Source: DASUPK01 sp963815665
GTDB lineage: Bacteria > Actinomycetota > Thermoleophilia > Solirubrobacterales > 70-9
Direction: 5' to 3'
Length of the DNA stretch: 64,000 bases
NCBI GenBank assembly: GCA_963815665.1
Contig: CAWFHN010000013.1
Coordinates: 248,001 to 312,000 of the forward strand
Shown here: piece by piece, positions 47,513-55,749 of the stretch
Layout of the letters: each line of letters begins with the position of its first letter
Numbering within the stretch: position 1 is the stretch's first letter
Program-made: the position numbers and the translations under genes
The notes under the pieces: generated by a model
The model's database searches: none
Told to the model about the DNA's origin: nothing
Seen by the model: the letters and a program-made list of their open reading frames with translations, nothing else

Positions 47513-48232
47513 GTGTCGAGAACGAGAAAGATCCTCAGCGTCGTCGCCGTCTTGGCGGCCTGGACGGTCGTCACCGCCGCATCGGCCTCCGCGGCCGACT
47601 GCGGCCCCACCGGCACAGAGGTCAGCGCGCTGAGCGAGCCTCAGATGGAGAGCTCGATCGACTGTCTGATCAACCGGGAGCGAGCCTCGTACGGCCTACG
47701 GCCGGTCGCACCCAACGCGGACCTCCGCCATGCGGCGGTGAGTCACTCGAACGAGATGATCAGCCAGGGCTACTTCGAGCACACCTCCCCCGCCGGCCTC
47801 ACATTCCTGGACCGGATCGAGTCCACCGGCTATATGCACAGCGCTCGGCGCTGGGTCGTCGGCGAGAACCTCGTCTGGGGCACCGGGCCGCGGAGCACAC
47901 CGCAGGCCCTGGTGACGGCCTGGATGAACAGCCCGCCCCACCGCCAGAACCTGCTGCGGCCAAACTTCCGCGAGATCGGAATCGCGGCGGTGCCCGGTAC
48001 GCCTGAGAGCCGGAGCGACCTGACCGGCGTCACGGTCTCGAGCGAGTACGGCTACCGCGCTCGCGGCAAGACCAAGACCAAGACCAAGACCAAGGCCAAG
48101 GCCAAGACCAAGACCAACACCAAGGCCAAGACGAAGGCGAAGGCCAAGGCAACCACCCGGAAGCACAAGGGGTCAAAGCGCAAGGCGCGAAAGGCTCGCG
48201 CCCACAAGAAGCACCGGCACCACAAGCACTAG
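47513..48232 (+). CDS. secreted CAP-superfamily protein with Lys-Thr/Ala repeat tail
   Basis: Protein of 239 residues. A signal peptide (residues 1-28, ending SASAAD) precedes a CAP/SCP (PR-1-like) domain: CLINRERASYGLRPVAPNADLRHAAVSHSNEMISQGYFEH, WVVGENLVWG, and AWMNSPPHRQNLLRPNFREIGIA. In bacteria such domains are extracellular, with no settled activity. The last 65 residues alternate Lys with Thr or Ala and end His/Lys-rich, a polybasic tail that could bind teichoic acids, polysaccharide or nucleic acid. The start is GTG 47513. A preceding ATG lies in another frame. Confidence 0.85.
   Translation: MSRTRKILSVVAVLAAWTVVTAASASAADCGPTGTEVSALSEPQMESSIDCLINRERASYGLRPVAPNADLRHAAVSHSNEMISQGYFEHTSPAGLTFLDRIESTGYMHSARRWVVGENLVWGTGPRSTPQALVTAWMNSPPHRQNLLRPNFREIGIAAVPGTPESRSDLTGVTVSSEYGYRARGKTKTKTKTKAKAKTKTNTKAKTKAKAKATTRKHKGSKRKARKARAHKKHRHHKH
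48067..48150 (+). repeat. 6-bp tandem repeat AAG(A/G)CC
   Basis: About 14 hexamers AAGACC or AAGGCC with a few variants, inside the CAP protein gene. They encode alternating Lys-Thr and Lys-Ala. The repeat is in frame, so gain or loss of units changes tail length without breaking the gene, a possible source of length variation between strains. Confidence 0.85.
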
Positions 48233-48243
48233 CCCGCCGGCAC

Positions 48244-49455
48244 CTACTCCATCGCCGGGCGGGCTATATAGAGAGAGATCGTCTCGGGGAACCCCTTGAG
48301 CACGACCTCTCCGATTGGATCGAACCGAAGGAAGTCGGAGCTCTTGATCGCCTCGACCAGCGCCTGAGTGACCAGGACCTCGCCGCCGAGTGCCCTGGTG
48401 ACGACCCGGTGGGCCAGGTTGACGTCGCCGCCGAAGTAGTCGCCGTCCCTGAACACCGCCGCCCCGTGATGAATGCCGACTCTTGGCTGGGGGCGCTCCT
48501 GGAAGAGGGCGAGAAAGCCGACCGCCCACTCGGTCAGCGAAGCGGGCTCCGGCGAGACGACCATCACCTCGTCGCCGATCGTCTTGACGATCGTTGCCTC
48601 CGTGGGCAGGGTCGCCTCGACGGTGTCGACGAACCGCTCGATCATGTCGAGGGCCTCCTCGTCGCCCTCCTCCTCGGTGTACCTGGTGAAGCCCGTGAGG
48701 TCGACGAAGCAGAAGGTCATCGACACCCGGGCCAGGCCGCGGCCGGCGCCGGCGATGTCGGCCTCCATGTGCCCGACCACGTCCTGCTCGATGTAGAAGC
48801 GCAGGTAGCGGTTGTGCATGTACTCCATCAGCGGCGTCGTGACGGGGAGCAGGTCGGCGGCCAGCTCGCCCATTTCCTCGGCGATCTCGAGTGGCGGGAC
48901 CTCCTCCTGCATCAGGGGCTCGTGGATGTAGAGGTGGAACAGCCGGACCTCGGAGTCGGCAACCTTGCGGATCGACTGGGCGTAGACGCGGATCAGCTGG
49001 AGGAAGGCGACGATCGGGAACCCTGAGGAAAGGACGTTGGCGCAATGCCGCATGGCCCTCAGGTCCTCCTCGTTGAGCTTTCCCTCCGCGCCCATCGGGG
49101 TGCCGAGCAGCGTCATCAACCTCTCGATCAGCTCCGGCTCGAGCCCCGTCAGCTCGGCCGCCCGCTCCCGGGTGTAGTGGCCCTCGGGTACCTGGAAGAG
49201 ATCCTCCGTGTAGCCGAAGGCGAGCCGGCCACCCCGGGCGGCCTCCCGGATCGCCTCGAACGAGTAGCCGCGTTCCCGCATCCGGGCGATCACCCTCGCC
49301 TGCGCCGCGGAGGCCGGCGTCCAGCGACCTTCGTCGACCGGGACGAGGCCCTCCTCGGCCCACCGCTTCAAGGTCGACGTCGAGACCCCGGCGATCCGGC
49401 CGGCCTCGGCCAGCGAGATGGCGTTGTCCTGGTCGTTCCCGTCCGCGGGGCTCAT
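48244..49455 (-). CDS. MerR-type DNA-binding domain fused to class III nucleotide cyclase
   Basis: Protein of 403 residues. Residues 12-85 are a MerR-type winged helix (AISLAEAGRIAGVSTSTLKRWAEEGLVPV, then YSFEAIREAARGG). Residues 90-230 are helical with an HLYIHEPLMQEEVPPLEIAEEMGELAADLLP stretch. Residues 245-395 are an adenylate/guanylate cyclase catalytic domain: metal aspartates in CFVDLTGFTRYTEEEG and TIGDEVMVVS, transition-state region GDVNLAHRVVTRA and substrate lysine candidate in VVLKGFPE. It may bind DNA and make cAMP, or use a cyclase-like fold as a sensor. No membrane segment is seen. Several GC hairpins lie in its leader. Confidence 0.88.
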   Translation of the reverse strand: MSPADGNDQDNAISLAEAGRIAGVSTSTLKRWAEEGLVPVDEGRWTPASAAQARVIARMRERGYSFEAIREAARGGRLAFGYTEDLFQVPEGHYTRERAAELTGLEPELIERLMTLLGTPMGAEGKLNEEDLRAMRHCANVLSSGFPIVAFLQLIRVYAQSIRKVADSEVRLFHLYIHEPLMQEEVPPLEIAEEMGELAADLLPVTTPLMEYMHNRYLRFYIEQDVVGHMEADIAGAGRGLARVSMTFCFVDLTGFTRYTEEEGDEEALDMIERFVDTVEATLPTEATIVKTIGDEVMVVSPEPASLTEWAVGFLALFQERPQPRVGIHHGAAVFRDGDYFGGDVNLAHRVVTRALGGEVLVTQALVEAIKSSDFLRFDPIGEVVLKGFPETISLYIARPAME

Positions 49456-49500
49456 GCGGTTCCTCCGCCCGGCGCGCCTCCGACGGGCCCCGGACGGAGC

Positions 49501-49543
49501 GACGGGGCTTCAGAGCCCCGTCGCCCGCGGGCTTTGGGCCCGC
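49501..49543. terminator. twin GC hairpins upstream of the MerR-cyclase gene
   Basis: Two perfect inverted repeats next to each other: GACGGGGCT-TCAG-AGCCCCGTC (49501-49522) and GCGGGC-TTTGG-GCCCGC (49527-49543). They lie in the 264-bp space between the SCP2-like gene (ending at 49720) and the start of the cyclase gene at 49455, so they could terminate the former or act in the leader of the latter. The rest of this space holds nothing I recognise. Confidence 0.55.
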
Positions 49544-49719
49544 TTCGTCGGCCAGCGGCGCCTAAACGCCTCGCGGTGTCCTGTCGCCGATCCCAGTCGC
49601 CGGGGGATCTGCGGACGGGGGACCCGCTTCCGGCCCAAGTTGTCCGAATCGAGTTGAGCTTACGCCCCTGCCGGGCCAAGTCAATGGCGCTGGACGGGGG
49701 CACTATGGCCGTTGTCCGA

Positions 49720-50148
49720 CTAGTCAATGGCGAGGTGCGGGTACTTCTCCGAGACGAGCTCGCGATAGCGGGAGAAGAGGGGTTTGGCCGCCGGGAAGAA
49801 GCGCAGGGCCGCGCCGGCGTCCTCGATGTTCGTCCGGAGCCTGCCACGCGCAATCGCGATCGCGGGATTCTCCCTCCCCTGAAAGACGCGGTTGGCGACG
49901 GTCGACTCCATGCTGAGCCGGAGCTTGGCGTGGGTGCGCGATCGCCGCGAGAAGTCCCAGCGAAGGCAATGATCGCCGCCGTCGTCGCGCGCGACGTTGA
50001 CCGCCAGGTTCAGGTCGGGGAACTCGATCCGCAGCGGCGCGGCGGCGGCGCGCAACCGGGGGCCGTCATCGGGGTCGTCGTCGATCTCCCGGAGGACCGT
50101 ATTGAGGATCTCCTTGAGCTCCTTCTTCGTCAGCTCGTCGGCAGGCAT
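49720..50148 (-). CDS. SCP2-like lipid-binding protein
   Basis: Small cytoplasmic protein of 142 residues. A helical N-terminus (ADELTKKELKEILNTVLREI) leads into an alpha/beta domain with IEFPDLNLAVNVARD, RLSMESTVANRVFQGRENPAIAIARGRLR and a C-terminal helix FFPAAKPLFSRYRELVSEKYPHL. The central block resembles the SCP2 sterol-carrier pattern, in which the domain binds acyl or sterol-like ligands. No catalytic motif is seen. It is preceded on the same strand by a 67-residue helical protein, 22 bp away, and probably cotranscribed. Confidence 0.65.
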   Translation of the reverse strand: MPADELTKKELKEILNTVLREIDDDPDDGPRLRAAAAPLRIEFPDLNLAVNVARDDGGDHCLRWDFSRRSRTHAKLRLSMESTVANRVFQGRENPAIAIARGRLRTNIEDAGAALRFFPAAKPLFSRYRELVSEKYPHLAID

Positions 50149-50170
50149 CGGTCTGACCCTCGACCTGAGG

Positions 50171-50374
50171 TCAACCCCTCCGCTTTCCGCGCACCGAGGA
50201 TTCGATCTTGCCGAGCTGCTCGCGGACCTCCCGGCCGCGCCTGGCGACCTCGTCGAGCAGCTCGACCGCCCGATCGCGCGTGCTCGCCGCGGAGCCGGCG
50301 GTCGCCTCGAAGGTCCGCTCGATCGCCGAGCGCAAGGCCTCAGACGGTTTCTCCGGAACGGGGACCCTGACCAT
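50171..50374 (-). CDS. 67-residue helical protein
   Basis: Short protein (MVRVPVPEKPSEALRSAIE...) that is predicted to be mostly one amphipathic helix: SEALRSAIERTFEATAGSAAS, then RDRAVELLDEVARRGREVREQLGKIESSVRGKRRG with a basic end. It resembles phasin-like or granule-associated helices of actinobacteria, but this is pattern only. The ATG at 50374 was preferred to an upstream frame that adds non-conserved residues. The SCP2-like gene follows. Confidence 0.6.
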   Translation of the reverse strand: MVRVPVPEKPSEALRSAIERTFEATAGSAASTRDRAVELLDEVARRGREVREQLGKIESSVRGKRRG

Positions 50375-50415
50375 CTGAGCAGCGTACCTCCGCGTGCCCG
50401 GCATATGCTCGCGCC

Positions 50416-51135
50416 GTGCCGCACCACCTCAGGCCCAGCACCTCGTACGCAGCCGATGCCCTCCTGCCGGGCGACCCTGGTCGAGCGCTCGCGCTTGCGC
50501 AACAGCTGCTCACCGAGCCCAGGATGAGCAACCACGCCCGCGGCCTCTGGGGATATACGGGGGAGACCCCGGAAGGCCATCCGCTCAGCATCCAATCCAC
50601 CGGTATGGGCGGGCCGAGCGCGGCGATCGTCCTCCAGGAGCTCGCCGAGCTCGGTGTGCGGCGTGCGATCCGCGTCGGCACATGCGGGGCCGTTGATCCT
50701 GCGCTGGCGCATGGTGAGCTGGTGGTCGCGGGCGTGGCGCTCGCGGAGGACGGGGCGAGCAAGGCGCTCGGTGCGGGAGAGACCGCGGAACCCGACGCGG
50801 AGCTCACCTCCAGGCTGGCGGCCGGGCTGCCGGCCGGCGCGTCGCCCTCGCCGATCGTGACGACCGATCTCTTCTATGCCTGCGACCCCAACCGAGGAGG
50901 CCCGCCGAGGGCCCGCGCCGAAGCCTGGCGCAGGCGGGGCGCGGTCGCCGTCGAGATGGAGGCCGCCACCGTCTTCACCCTCGGCCGGCGCCTGGGCGTC
51001 GCGGCGGCCTGCATCCTGGCGGTCTCGGACACCTTCGAGAACGACGACCGACAACGGATCGGCGATCAGGAGCTGGGTGAGGCCGCCGAGCGGATGGGGT
51101 CGGTCGCGGCGGCGGCCTTCAGGGCTCAACCCTGA
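50416..51135 (+). CDS. nucleoside phosphorylase (PNP/UDP family)
   Basis: Phosphorylase of 239 residues that releases a purine or uracil base from a nucleoside using phosphate. Family marks: LLPGDPGRALALA (phosphate site), GHPLSIQSTGMGGPSAAIVLQELAELGVRRAIRVGTCGAV, and the base/ribose end AVEMEAATVFTLGRRLG with CILAVSDTF. The pattern is closest to the DeoD/uridine phosphorylase hexameric branch. Which base is used cannot be told. It starts with GTG and is divergent from the small helical protein gene by 41 bp. Confidence 0.9.
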   Translation: MPHHLRPSTSYAADALLPGDPGRALALAQQLLTEPRMSNHARGLWGYTGETPEGHPLSIQSTGMGGPSAAIVLQELAELGVRRAIRVGTCGAVDPALAHGELVVAGVALAEDGASKALGAGETAEPDAELTSRLAAGLPAGASPSPIVTTDLFYACDPNRGGPPRARAEAWRRRGAVAVEMEAATVFTLGRRLGVAAACILAVSDTFENDDRQRIGDQELGEAAERMGSVAAAAFRAQP

Positions 51136-51476
51136 CTGGAGGCTCCGGGTTTGGATGCCCCCCGCTCCCGCCGCAGCGCGGCGAGCTCCTTCGTCAGCCG
51201 ATCGAGCGTGTCCTCCACCGCCTCGAGGCGCTCGGAGACCGCGCGCAGCCGGCGGGCGAGGCGATCGACGTCGTTACCGGTGGGCATGTTGAGGTTTCGC
51301 ATCGCGCTCGCGCCCGCCTGCGAGGCGCGATCTCGGGCCCCGAAGGCAACCTGGAGCGCCTGGTTCATCCAGGGGTTGTCGACCAGGAGCTGGGCGAGCT
51401 CGCCCAGCGTGCCCTCGCCGCGCGAGGAGATTCGATCCCTGATGCCTTCACCGCCGCCCTCGTCCATATCGTTCAC
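51126..51476 (-). CDS. coiled-coil protein, phasin-like
   Basis: Protein of 116 residues. An acidic, Gly-rich start (MNDMDEGGGEGIRD) is followed by LAQLLVDNPWMNQALQVAFGARDRASQAGASAMRNLNMP and a C-terminal coiled coil GNDVDRLARRLRAVSERLEAVEDTLDRLTKELAALRRE. The layout (hydrophobic amphipathic helix plus coiled coil) is that of phasin or granule-associated proteins, though no polyhydroxyalkanoate genes are near. It overlaps the phosphorylase gene end by 10 bp on the opposite strand and is divergent from the large peptidoglycan hydrolase gene. Confidence 0.65.
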   Translation of the reverse strand: MNDMDEGGGEGIRDRISSRGEGTLGELAQLLVDNPWMNQALQVAFGARDRASQAGASAMRNLNMPTGNDVDRLARRLRAVSERLEAVEDTLDRLTKELAALRRERGASKPGASSQG

Positions 51477-51694
51477 CCACGGTACCGCGACGGAGACCCC
51501 TCAGCGGGGTTCTTGGCTACGCATGAAACGCGCACATTGTTCACCGTTTCAATCAAGTACGTTTCTTACCACCCTCCTAACGGTTCCCCGTTGCAAACCC
51601 CCAGGCGAATCAGTAGCGTCCGCCGTGCCTGCGGGTGCGGGGAGGCTGCGACCGGCAGACCCAGTGGGTTCGCGGGCAGGATGGGCATAGCCAA

Positions 51695-54160
51695 ATGACC
51701 AGAAAGCTTCTCGCAACCATCGCCTTAGGCGCGGCCCTGGCGATTGTCGCTGCGGGAACGGCTTTCTCGGGAACCGTGAGCGTCGGGAACCTCCAGGTCA
51801 ACGTCCCGGGGACCGCAGTTCTCCCGCAGTGCTCGAACCTCTCCGACGACGACGGCGACGGGCTGGTCGACATGAACGACCCCGGCTGCAGCAGCCCGCT
51901 CGACAACTCCGAGTACAACGCTCCCACCACGACCGGTGGTGGGACGACCACCGGCGGCGGCACCACGACCACCGGCGGCGGGGGCAGTAGCTCCGGCGGC
52001 GCAACAACCACCACCACGACAACCACGAGTGGTGGTGGTCGCAAGACCGGCAGCTCGGGCAAGGCCGGCAAGAAGACCGCTCCCAGCGCCAAGAAGACCC
52101 CCGGCCTCTTCGGCAAGCAGAACAAGAAGGGCCAAGGCGCCAAGCAGATCCATAAGAGCGAGAAGGGGAAGATCGAGCAACCCGCCCTCCGCAACCCCGA
52201 CGGCTCGCCCTCCAACGCGAACCCCGGCCTCACGGTTGCGCAGTTCGGCCCTGCCCCGATCGGCGTCCCCAACTTCGTCATCGACTCCTTCGAGATCCCG
52301 CCCTTCCTCCTCCCGATCTACCAGTCCTGCGGGACCGAGTACGGGATCCCCTGGCAGGTGCTCGCCTCAATCAACAAGATCGAGACCGCCTTCGGGACCA
52401 ACCTGAACGTCTCCTCCGCCGGCGCCGAGGGCTGGATGCAGTTCATCCCCTCGACCTGGGCGGCCTACGGCGTCGACGCCAACAACGATGGACGCAAGGA
52501 CCCGTACAACCCGGTCGATGCGATTTGCGCGGCCGCGCGGTATCTGCGCGCCGCGGGCGGCGACAAGGACCTCCGCCAGGCGGTTCTCGCCTACAACCAC
52601 GCCGACTGGTACGCGGACGAGGTGCTGTTCACCGCCAACCAGTACGGCAAGCTCCCCGACGCGCTGGTCGGCTCGCTCACCGGGCTCACCCAGGGCGCTC
52701 ACTTCCCCGTCGCCGCCGACGCTCGCTACGCGGACGACATCAACGACGCCGCCGCGCTGGCTCGCTCGACCACTCAGCGCAAGAGCGCCGGCAACGCCGC
52801 CGACGTGATCAGCTCGGACGCCAGCCGCCGAAGCATCAACATCTACTCGAGACTTAACGCTCCGGTCGTCGCCGTCAACGACGGCGTGATCAAGAAGATC
52901 GGCGAAAACGCCCGCCTCGGCAAGTTCATCGTTCTCCAGGACGCGTACGGCAACCAGTACACATACGCGCATCTCGGCTCGATCGAGAAGACGCACCCGG
53001 TGCCGCGCCAGCAGCGCCTGAGCGCGAAGGACTTCAAGCTCGAGACGCCGAATGCAAGCGACGCCGCTCCGAGCACCCCGGCGACCGCCGGCGACAACTC
53101 CACCGGCCACCGCGCCGCCACCAGGGGCGCTCCCGCCAAGGCCTCCTCGAAGGCCCCCGCCAACAGCGAGAACGCCCGCAACCGCCTCTTCGCGCTGCCC
53201 CAGCGGGCGGGCAACACCGGCAACTCGAGCGTCACCGGCCAGCTCGACCAGCTCCTCGGCCGCAGCGTGCCCGGCTACGAGACCTTCAAGTCCGCCTTCT
53301 CGAGCAGCCTGCAGTTCGACTCGAACAGCATGCAGCTGAAGCCGCTCAAGAAGGGCTCCAAGGTGACCGGCGGGACGGTGCTCGGCCGGGTCGGCCGGCC
53401 CGACGCCCAGCCGCCGCACGTCAACTTCGCGATCCGCCCGGCAGGCAAGGGCGCGCCCACCATCGACCCGAAGCCGATCCTCGACGGCTGGAAGCTGCTC
53501 GAGACGACCGCGATCTACCGGGCCGCGGACAAGAGCCCGTTCGCCGACAACCCGACCGTCGGCCAGGTTCTGCTGATGTCGAAGGCCGCTCTGCAGCAGC
53601 GGGTGCTGAACGACCCGGCCCTCTCGATCTACTCGTGCGGCCGCAACGACATTCAGACCGGCCAGATCGATCGGCGAGTGCTGGCGGTGATGGAGTACCT
53701 GGTCGCCAAGGGCTACCGCCTGACGATCACCTCGCTCAAGTGCGGGCACTCCTACCTGACCGCTTCGGGCAACGTCTCGGCCCACTCCTACGGCTCCGCC
53801 GTCGACATCGCCGCGGTCAACGGGATCCCGATCACCGGCCATCAGGGGCCGGGCACGATCACCGAGGCCGTGATCAAGGACCTCCTGCTCCTGCAGGGCA
53901 CGATGCGCCCGGCGCAGATCATCTCCCTGATGGATCTCGGCCCGCCGACCTTCATCCTGCCCGACCACTACAACCACATCCACGTGGGCTACACGTTCAC
54001 GACACAGGGCTCTTCGATCAAGCAGCTTGGCGAGATCCTCAAGCCCGAGCAGTGGCAGCGCCTGATTCAGCGCCTTGGGCAGATCCCGAACCCGAAGGTC
54101 CCGACGAAGCCGTCCGACGCCGCGACGCCGGCGAAGGGCAACAGCAACACCAACGATTAG
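51695..54160 (+). CDS. multidomain peptidoglycan hydrolase: SLT transglycosylase, degenerate M23, M15-like peptidase
   Basis: Secreted protein of 821 residues. A signal peptide (1-28) is followed by a calcium-loop-like DDDGDGLVDMNDPGC, a Thr/Gly linker and a Lys-rich stretch. Residues 205-320 are an SLT lytic transglycosylase domain (YGIPWQVLASINKIETAFG with catalytic Glu near 230; GAEGWMQFIPSTWAAYG). A split M23-like domain (residues 385-440 and 560-600) lacks zinc ligands: SINIYSRLNAPVVA and PHVNFAIRP replace HxxxD and HxH. Residues 680-775 carry an M15-like zinc site: SAHSYGSAVDIA (H697, D704) and HYNHIHVG (H761, H763). It should cut both glycan and peptide bonds. The leader (51477-51694) holds a small ACCCC/GGGGT hairpin but no riboswitch that I recognise. 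Confidence 0.88.
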   Translation: MTRKLLATIALGAALAIVAAGTAFSGTVSVGNLQVNVPGTAVLPQCSNLSDDDGDGLVDMNDPGCSSPLDNSEYNAPTTTGGGTTTGGGTTTTGGGGSSSGGATTTTTTTTSGGGRKTGSSGKAGKKTAPSAKKTPGLFGKQNKKGQGAKQIHKSEKGKIEQPALRNPDGSPSNANPGLTVAQFGPAPIGVPNFVIDSFEIPPFLLPIYQSCGTEYGIPWQVLASINKIETAFGTNLNVSSAGAEGWMQFIPSTWAAYGVDANNDGRKDPYNPVDAICAAARYLRAAGGDKDLRQAVLAYNHADWYADEVLFTANQYGKLPDALVGSLTGLTQGAHFPVAADARYADDINDAAALARSTTQRKSAGNAADVISSDASRRSINIYSRLNAPVVAVNDGVIKKIGENARLGKFIVLQDAYGNQYTYAHLGSIEKTHPVPRQQRLSAKDFKLETPNASDAAPSTPATAGDNSTGHRAATRGAPAKASSKAPANSENARNRLFALPQRAGNTGNSSVTGQLDQLLGRSVPGYETFKSAFSSSLQFDSNSMQLKPLKKGSKVTGGTVLGRVGRPDAQPPHVNFAIRPAGKGAPTIDPKPILDGWKLLETTAIYRAADKSPFADNPTVGQVLLMSKAALQQRVLNDPALSIYSCGRNDIQTGQIDRRVLAVMEYLVAKGYRLTITSLKCGHSYLTASGNVSAHSYGSAVDIAAVNGIPITGHQGPGTITEAVIKDLLLLQGTMRPAQIISLMDLGPPTFILPDHYNHIHVGYTFTTQGSSIKQLGEILKPEQWQRLIQRLGQIPNPKVPTKPSDAATPAKGNSNTND

Positions 54161-54210
54161 ATCAATCGGGTTGCGCTGTCGCGCACCCTCTCATCACGCC
54201 CAAGCCTCCG

Positions 54211-54921
54211 ATAACCCGAGCCACTTTCGTTCAGCTGGAGCTGGCGGGCAAACTCGGCCTGCCGGAAGGCCGCTATCTGGTCCGCGACGACGATTCGGAG
54301 AGGGTCCTGATCGTGCAGGAGCTCGGGGCGCCTCGGCCGAGGCGGCGAGGCGGGAGGCGCTCGAAGCCGGTCGAGCCGGGCGATCCCGAAGAGACCCCCG
54401 TCACGCGGGTGACGGTCACGGGTGAGAAGCTCGACACCCCGGCCCAGGGGTCGGCCTGGCTGAAGGAGATGATGTCTGCCGGGGGAGGCGGAGCGAAGGA
54501 GGTCAGGGCCGCCACCCGGATCGTGAACCGGGCGCTGAGCGCACTTCGCGCGGAAGCGCGCGATCCGCTCGTTCAGGACATCGGCGCCAGCCGGGCGCTC
54601 GCCGTCCGGCTTGGGCATGGGACCGGCGACGAGCTCGCCGATGGGACCTGGACCGAGGCCAAGGAGCTGGCGCGCCCTCGCCGCGGCCGCCTCGACGACG
54701 TCGATCCCCAATCGCGGGTCGCAGCGGTGCTCGCCGGCCGAGACGAGGTGCATCCGGCCGAGACCCTGATGCTGAGAGCCCGCCTGGACGAGCAGCAGGG
54801 GCGACGCGAGGAGGCCGTGTACGGCCTGCGGGCCGCCCGGGCGGCGCTCGAGGAACAGCCCGCCCGGCGACAGAAGGAGCTGATGAAGCAGCTGGCCGCG
54901 ATCGAGGAGAAGCTGGGCTAG
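54211..54921 (+). CDS. helical protein of unknown function, start uncertain
   Basis: Protein of about 236 residues. A small N-terminal domain TRATFVQLELAGKLGLPEGRYLVRDDDSERVLIVQELG is followed by a basic linker (RPRRRGGRRSK) and a helical C-terminus (VRAATRIVNRALSALRAEARD, HPAETLMLRARLDEQQGRREEAVYGLRAARAALEEQPARR). I do not recognise a family. No ATG, GTG, TTG or CTG lies in frame near the beginning; ATA at 54211 (one base from ATG) is my provisional start. The gene follows the hydrolase stop by 50 bp and ends in a CTAG shared with the sirtuin gene. Confidence 0.65.
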   Translation: MTRATFVQLELAGKLGLPEGRYLVRDDDSERVLIVQELGAPRPRRRGGRRSKPVEPGDPEETPVTRVTVTGEKLDTPAQGSAWLKEMMSAGGGGAKEVRAATRIVNRALSALRAEARDPLVQDIGASRALAVRLGHGTGDELADGTWTEAKELARPRRGRLDDVDPQSRVAAVLAGRDEVHPAETLMLRARLDEQQGRREEAVYGLRAARAALEEQPARRQKELMKQLAAIEEKLG

Positions 54922-55694
54922 AGAGCGGCGAGGACCGCCCCGAGGTCGGCGACGACGTCGCCGTCCATGCGAATCGTGGCGTTTGCGTCGAAGGGTGTCC
55001 GGCCGATGGTGATGACCGCGAGCCCCCCGCCGCTCCTCAGTGTCAGGGACGGCAGGCCGGCGACGGGGAAGACCTCGAGCGAGGAGCCGACGCAGAGCAT
55101 CAGCTCGGCGCGCTCGGCGAGAGCCTCGGCCTCCGCCATCGCATCGGCCGGGAGCAGCTCGCCGAAGAGGACGACGTCCGGCTTCACGTCCCCTCCGCAC
55201 TCGGGGCACTTGGCTGCGCCCTTCTCGTCGAAGAGCGGCTCGATGTTCTCCGTCCGGAACTGGGCCTGGCAGCCTTGGCAGCTGGACGTGCGGATCGAGC
55301 CGTGCACCTCGATCACGCGCTCCGAGCCGGCCTTCGAATGCAACGTGTCGATGTTCTGGGTGATCACGGCCTCGAGCAGGTCTCGCCTCTCCAGCTCCGC
55401 CAGCGCCTCGTGGGCCCCGTTGGGCTGCTTATCCCCGAGCATCGCCAGCCGCTCTCGATAGAAGCCCCAGAAGCGTGCCGGGTCGCGCCGGAAGGCGTCG
55501 ATATGGGCGACCTCCATCGGATCGACCTTCTCCCAGATGCCCTCGCCGGGCGTCCGGAAATCCGGGATCCCGCTGGGCACGGAGATCCCCGCTCCCGTCA
55601 GCGCAACCGTGCATTTGCTTTCCCTCAGCAAATCAGCGAGTCGCTGGGCTGCGGCCGCAGCGGTGGACGCGGGGGGCGGACTCGAAGACGTCAA
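54918..55694 (-). CDS. Sir2-family NAD-dependent protein deacylase
   Basis: Sirtuin of about 258 residues that removes acyl groups from lysines using NAD. Motifs in order: LTGAGISVPSGIPDFRTPGEGIW, VITQNIDTLHSKAGS, catalytic EVHGSI, four zinc cysteines (SCQGCQ and KCPECGG), GELLP and CVGSSLEVFPVAGLP. The start is not sharply defined: TTG 55694 is the first plausible one, and a longer frame overlaps the upstream gene. It lies 56 bp downstream of a beta-oxidation enzyme gene, so it may remove acyl marks that build up from acyl-CoA; this is inference. Confidence 0.92.
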   Translation of the reverse strand: MTSSSPPPASTAAAAAQRLADLLRESKCTVALTGAGISVPSGIPDFRTPGEGIWEKVDPMEVAHIDAFRRDPARFWGFYRERLAMLGDKQPNGAHEALAELERRDLLEAVITQNIDTLHSKAGSERVIEVHGSIRTSSCQGCQAQFRTENIEPLFDEKGAAKCPECGGDVKPDVVLFGELLPADAMAEAEALAERAELMLCVGSSLEVFPVAGLPSLTLRSGGGLAVITIGRTPFDANATIRMDGDVVADLGAVLAAL

Positions 55695-55749
55695 AACGGT
55701 GTCAGTGTCTGAGAGGCCGCCCCCCGCGGCCGCCGCTGCCGTTCCGAGA

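Noticed and set aside
48067..48150. Short direct repeats suggestive of a CRISPR-like array
   Set aside because: They are 6-bp in-frame coding repeats without spacers; the 21-bp repeats at 59631-59693 are likewise coding.
51477..51694. Possible second c-di-AMP riboswitch ahead of the peptidoglycan hydrolase
   Set aside because: The gene type would fit, but neither the GGGGTGAATC-like nor the GACAGCTAACC-like block is present; only a short ACCCC/GGGGT hairpin is seen.
52855..53500. Active M23 endopeptidase domain
   Set aside because: Zinc ligands of both M23 motifs are replaced, so I annotate it as degenerate.
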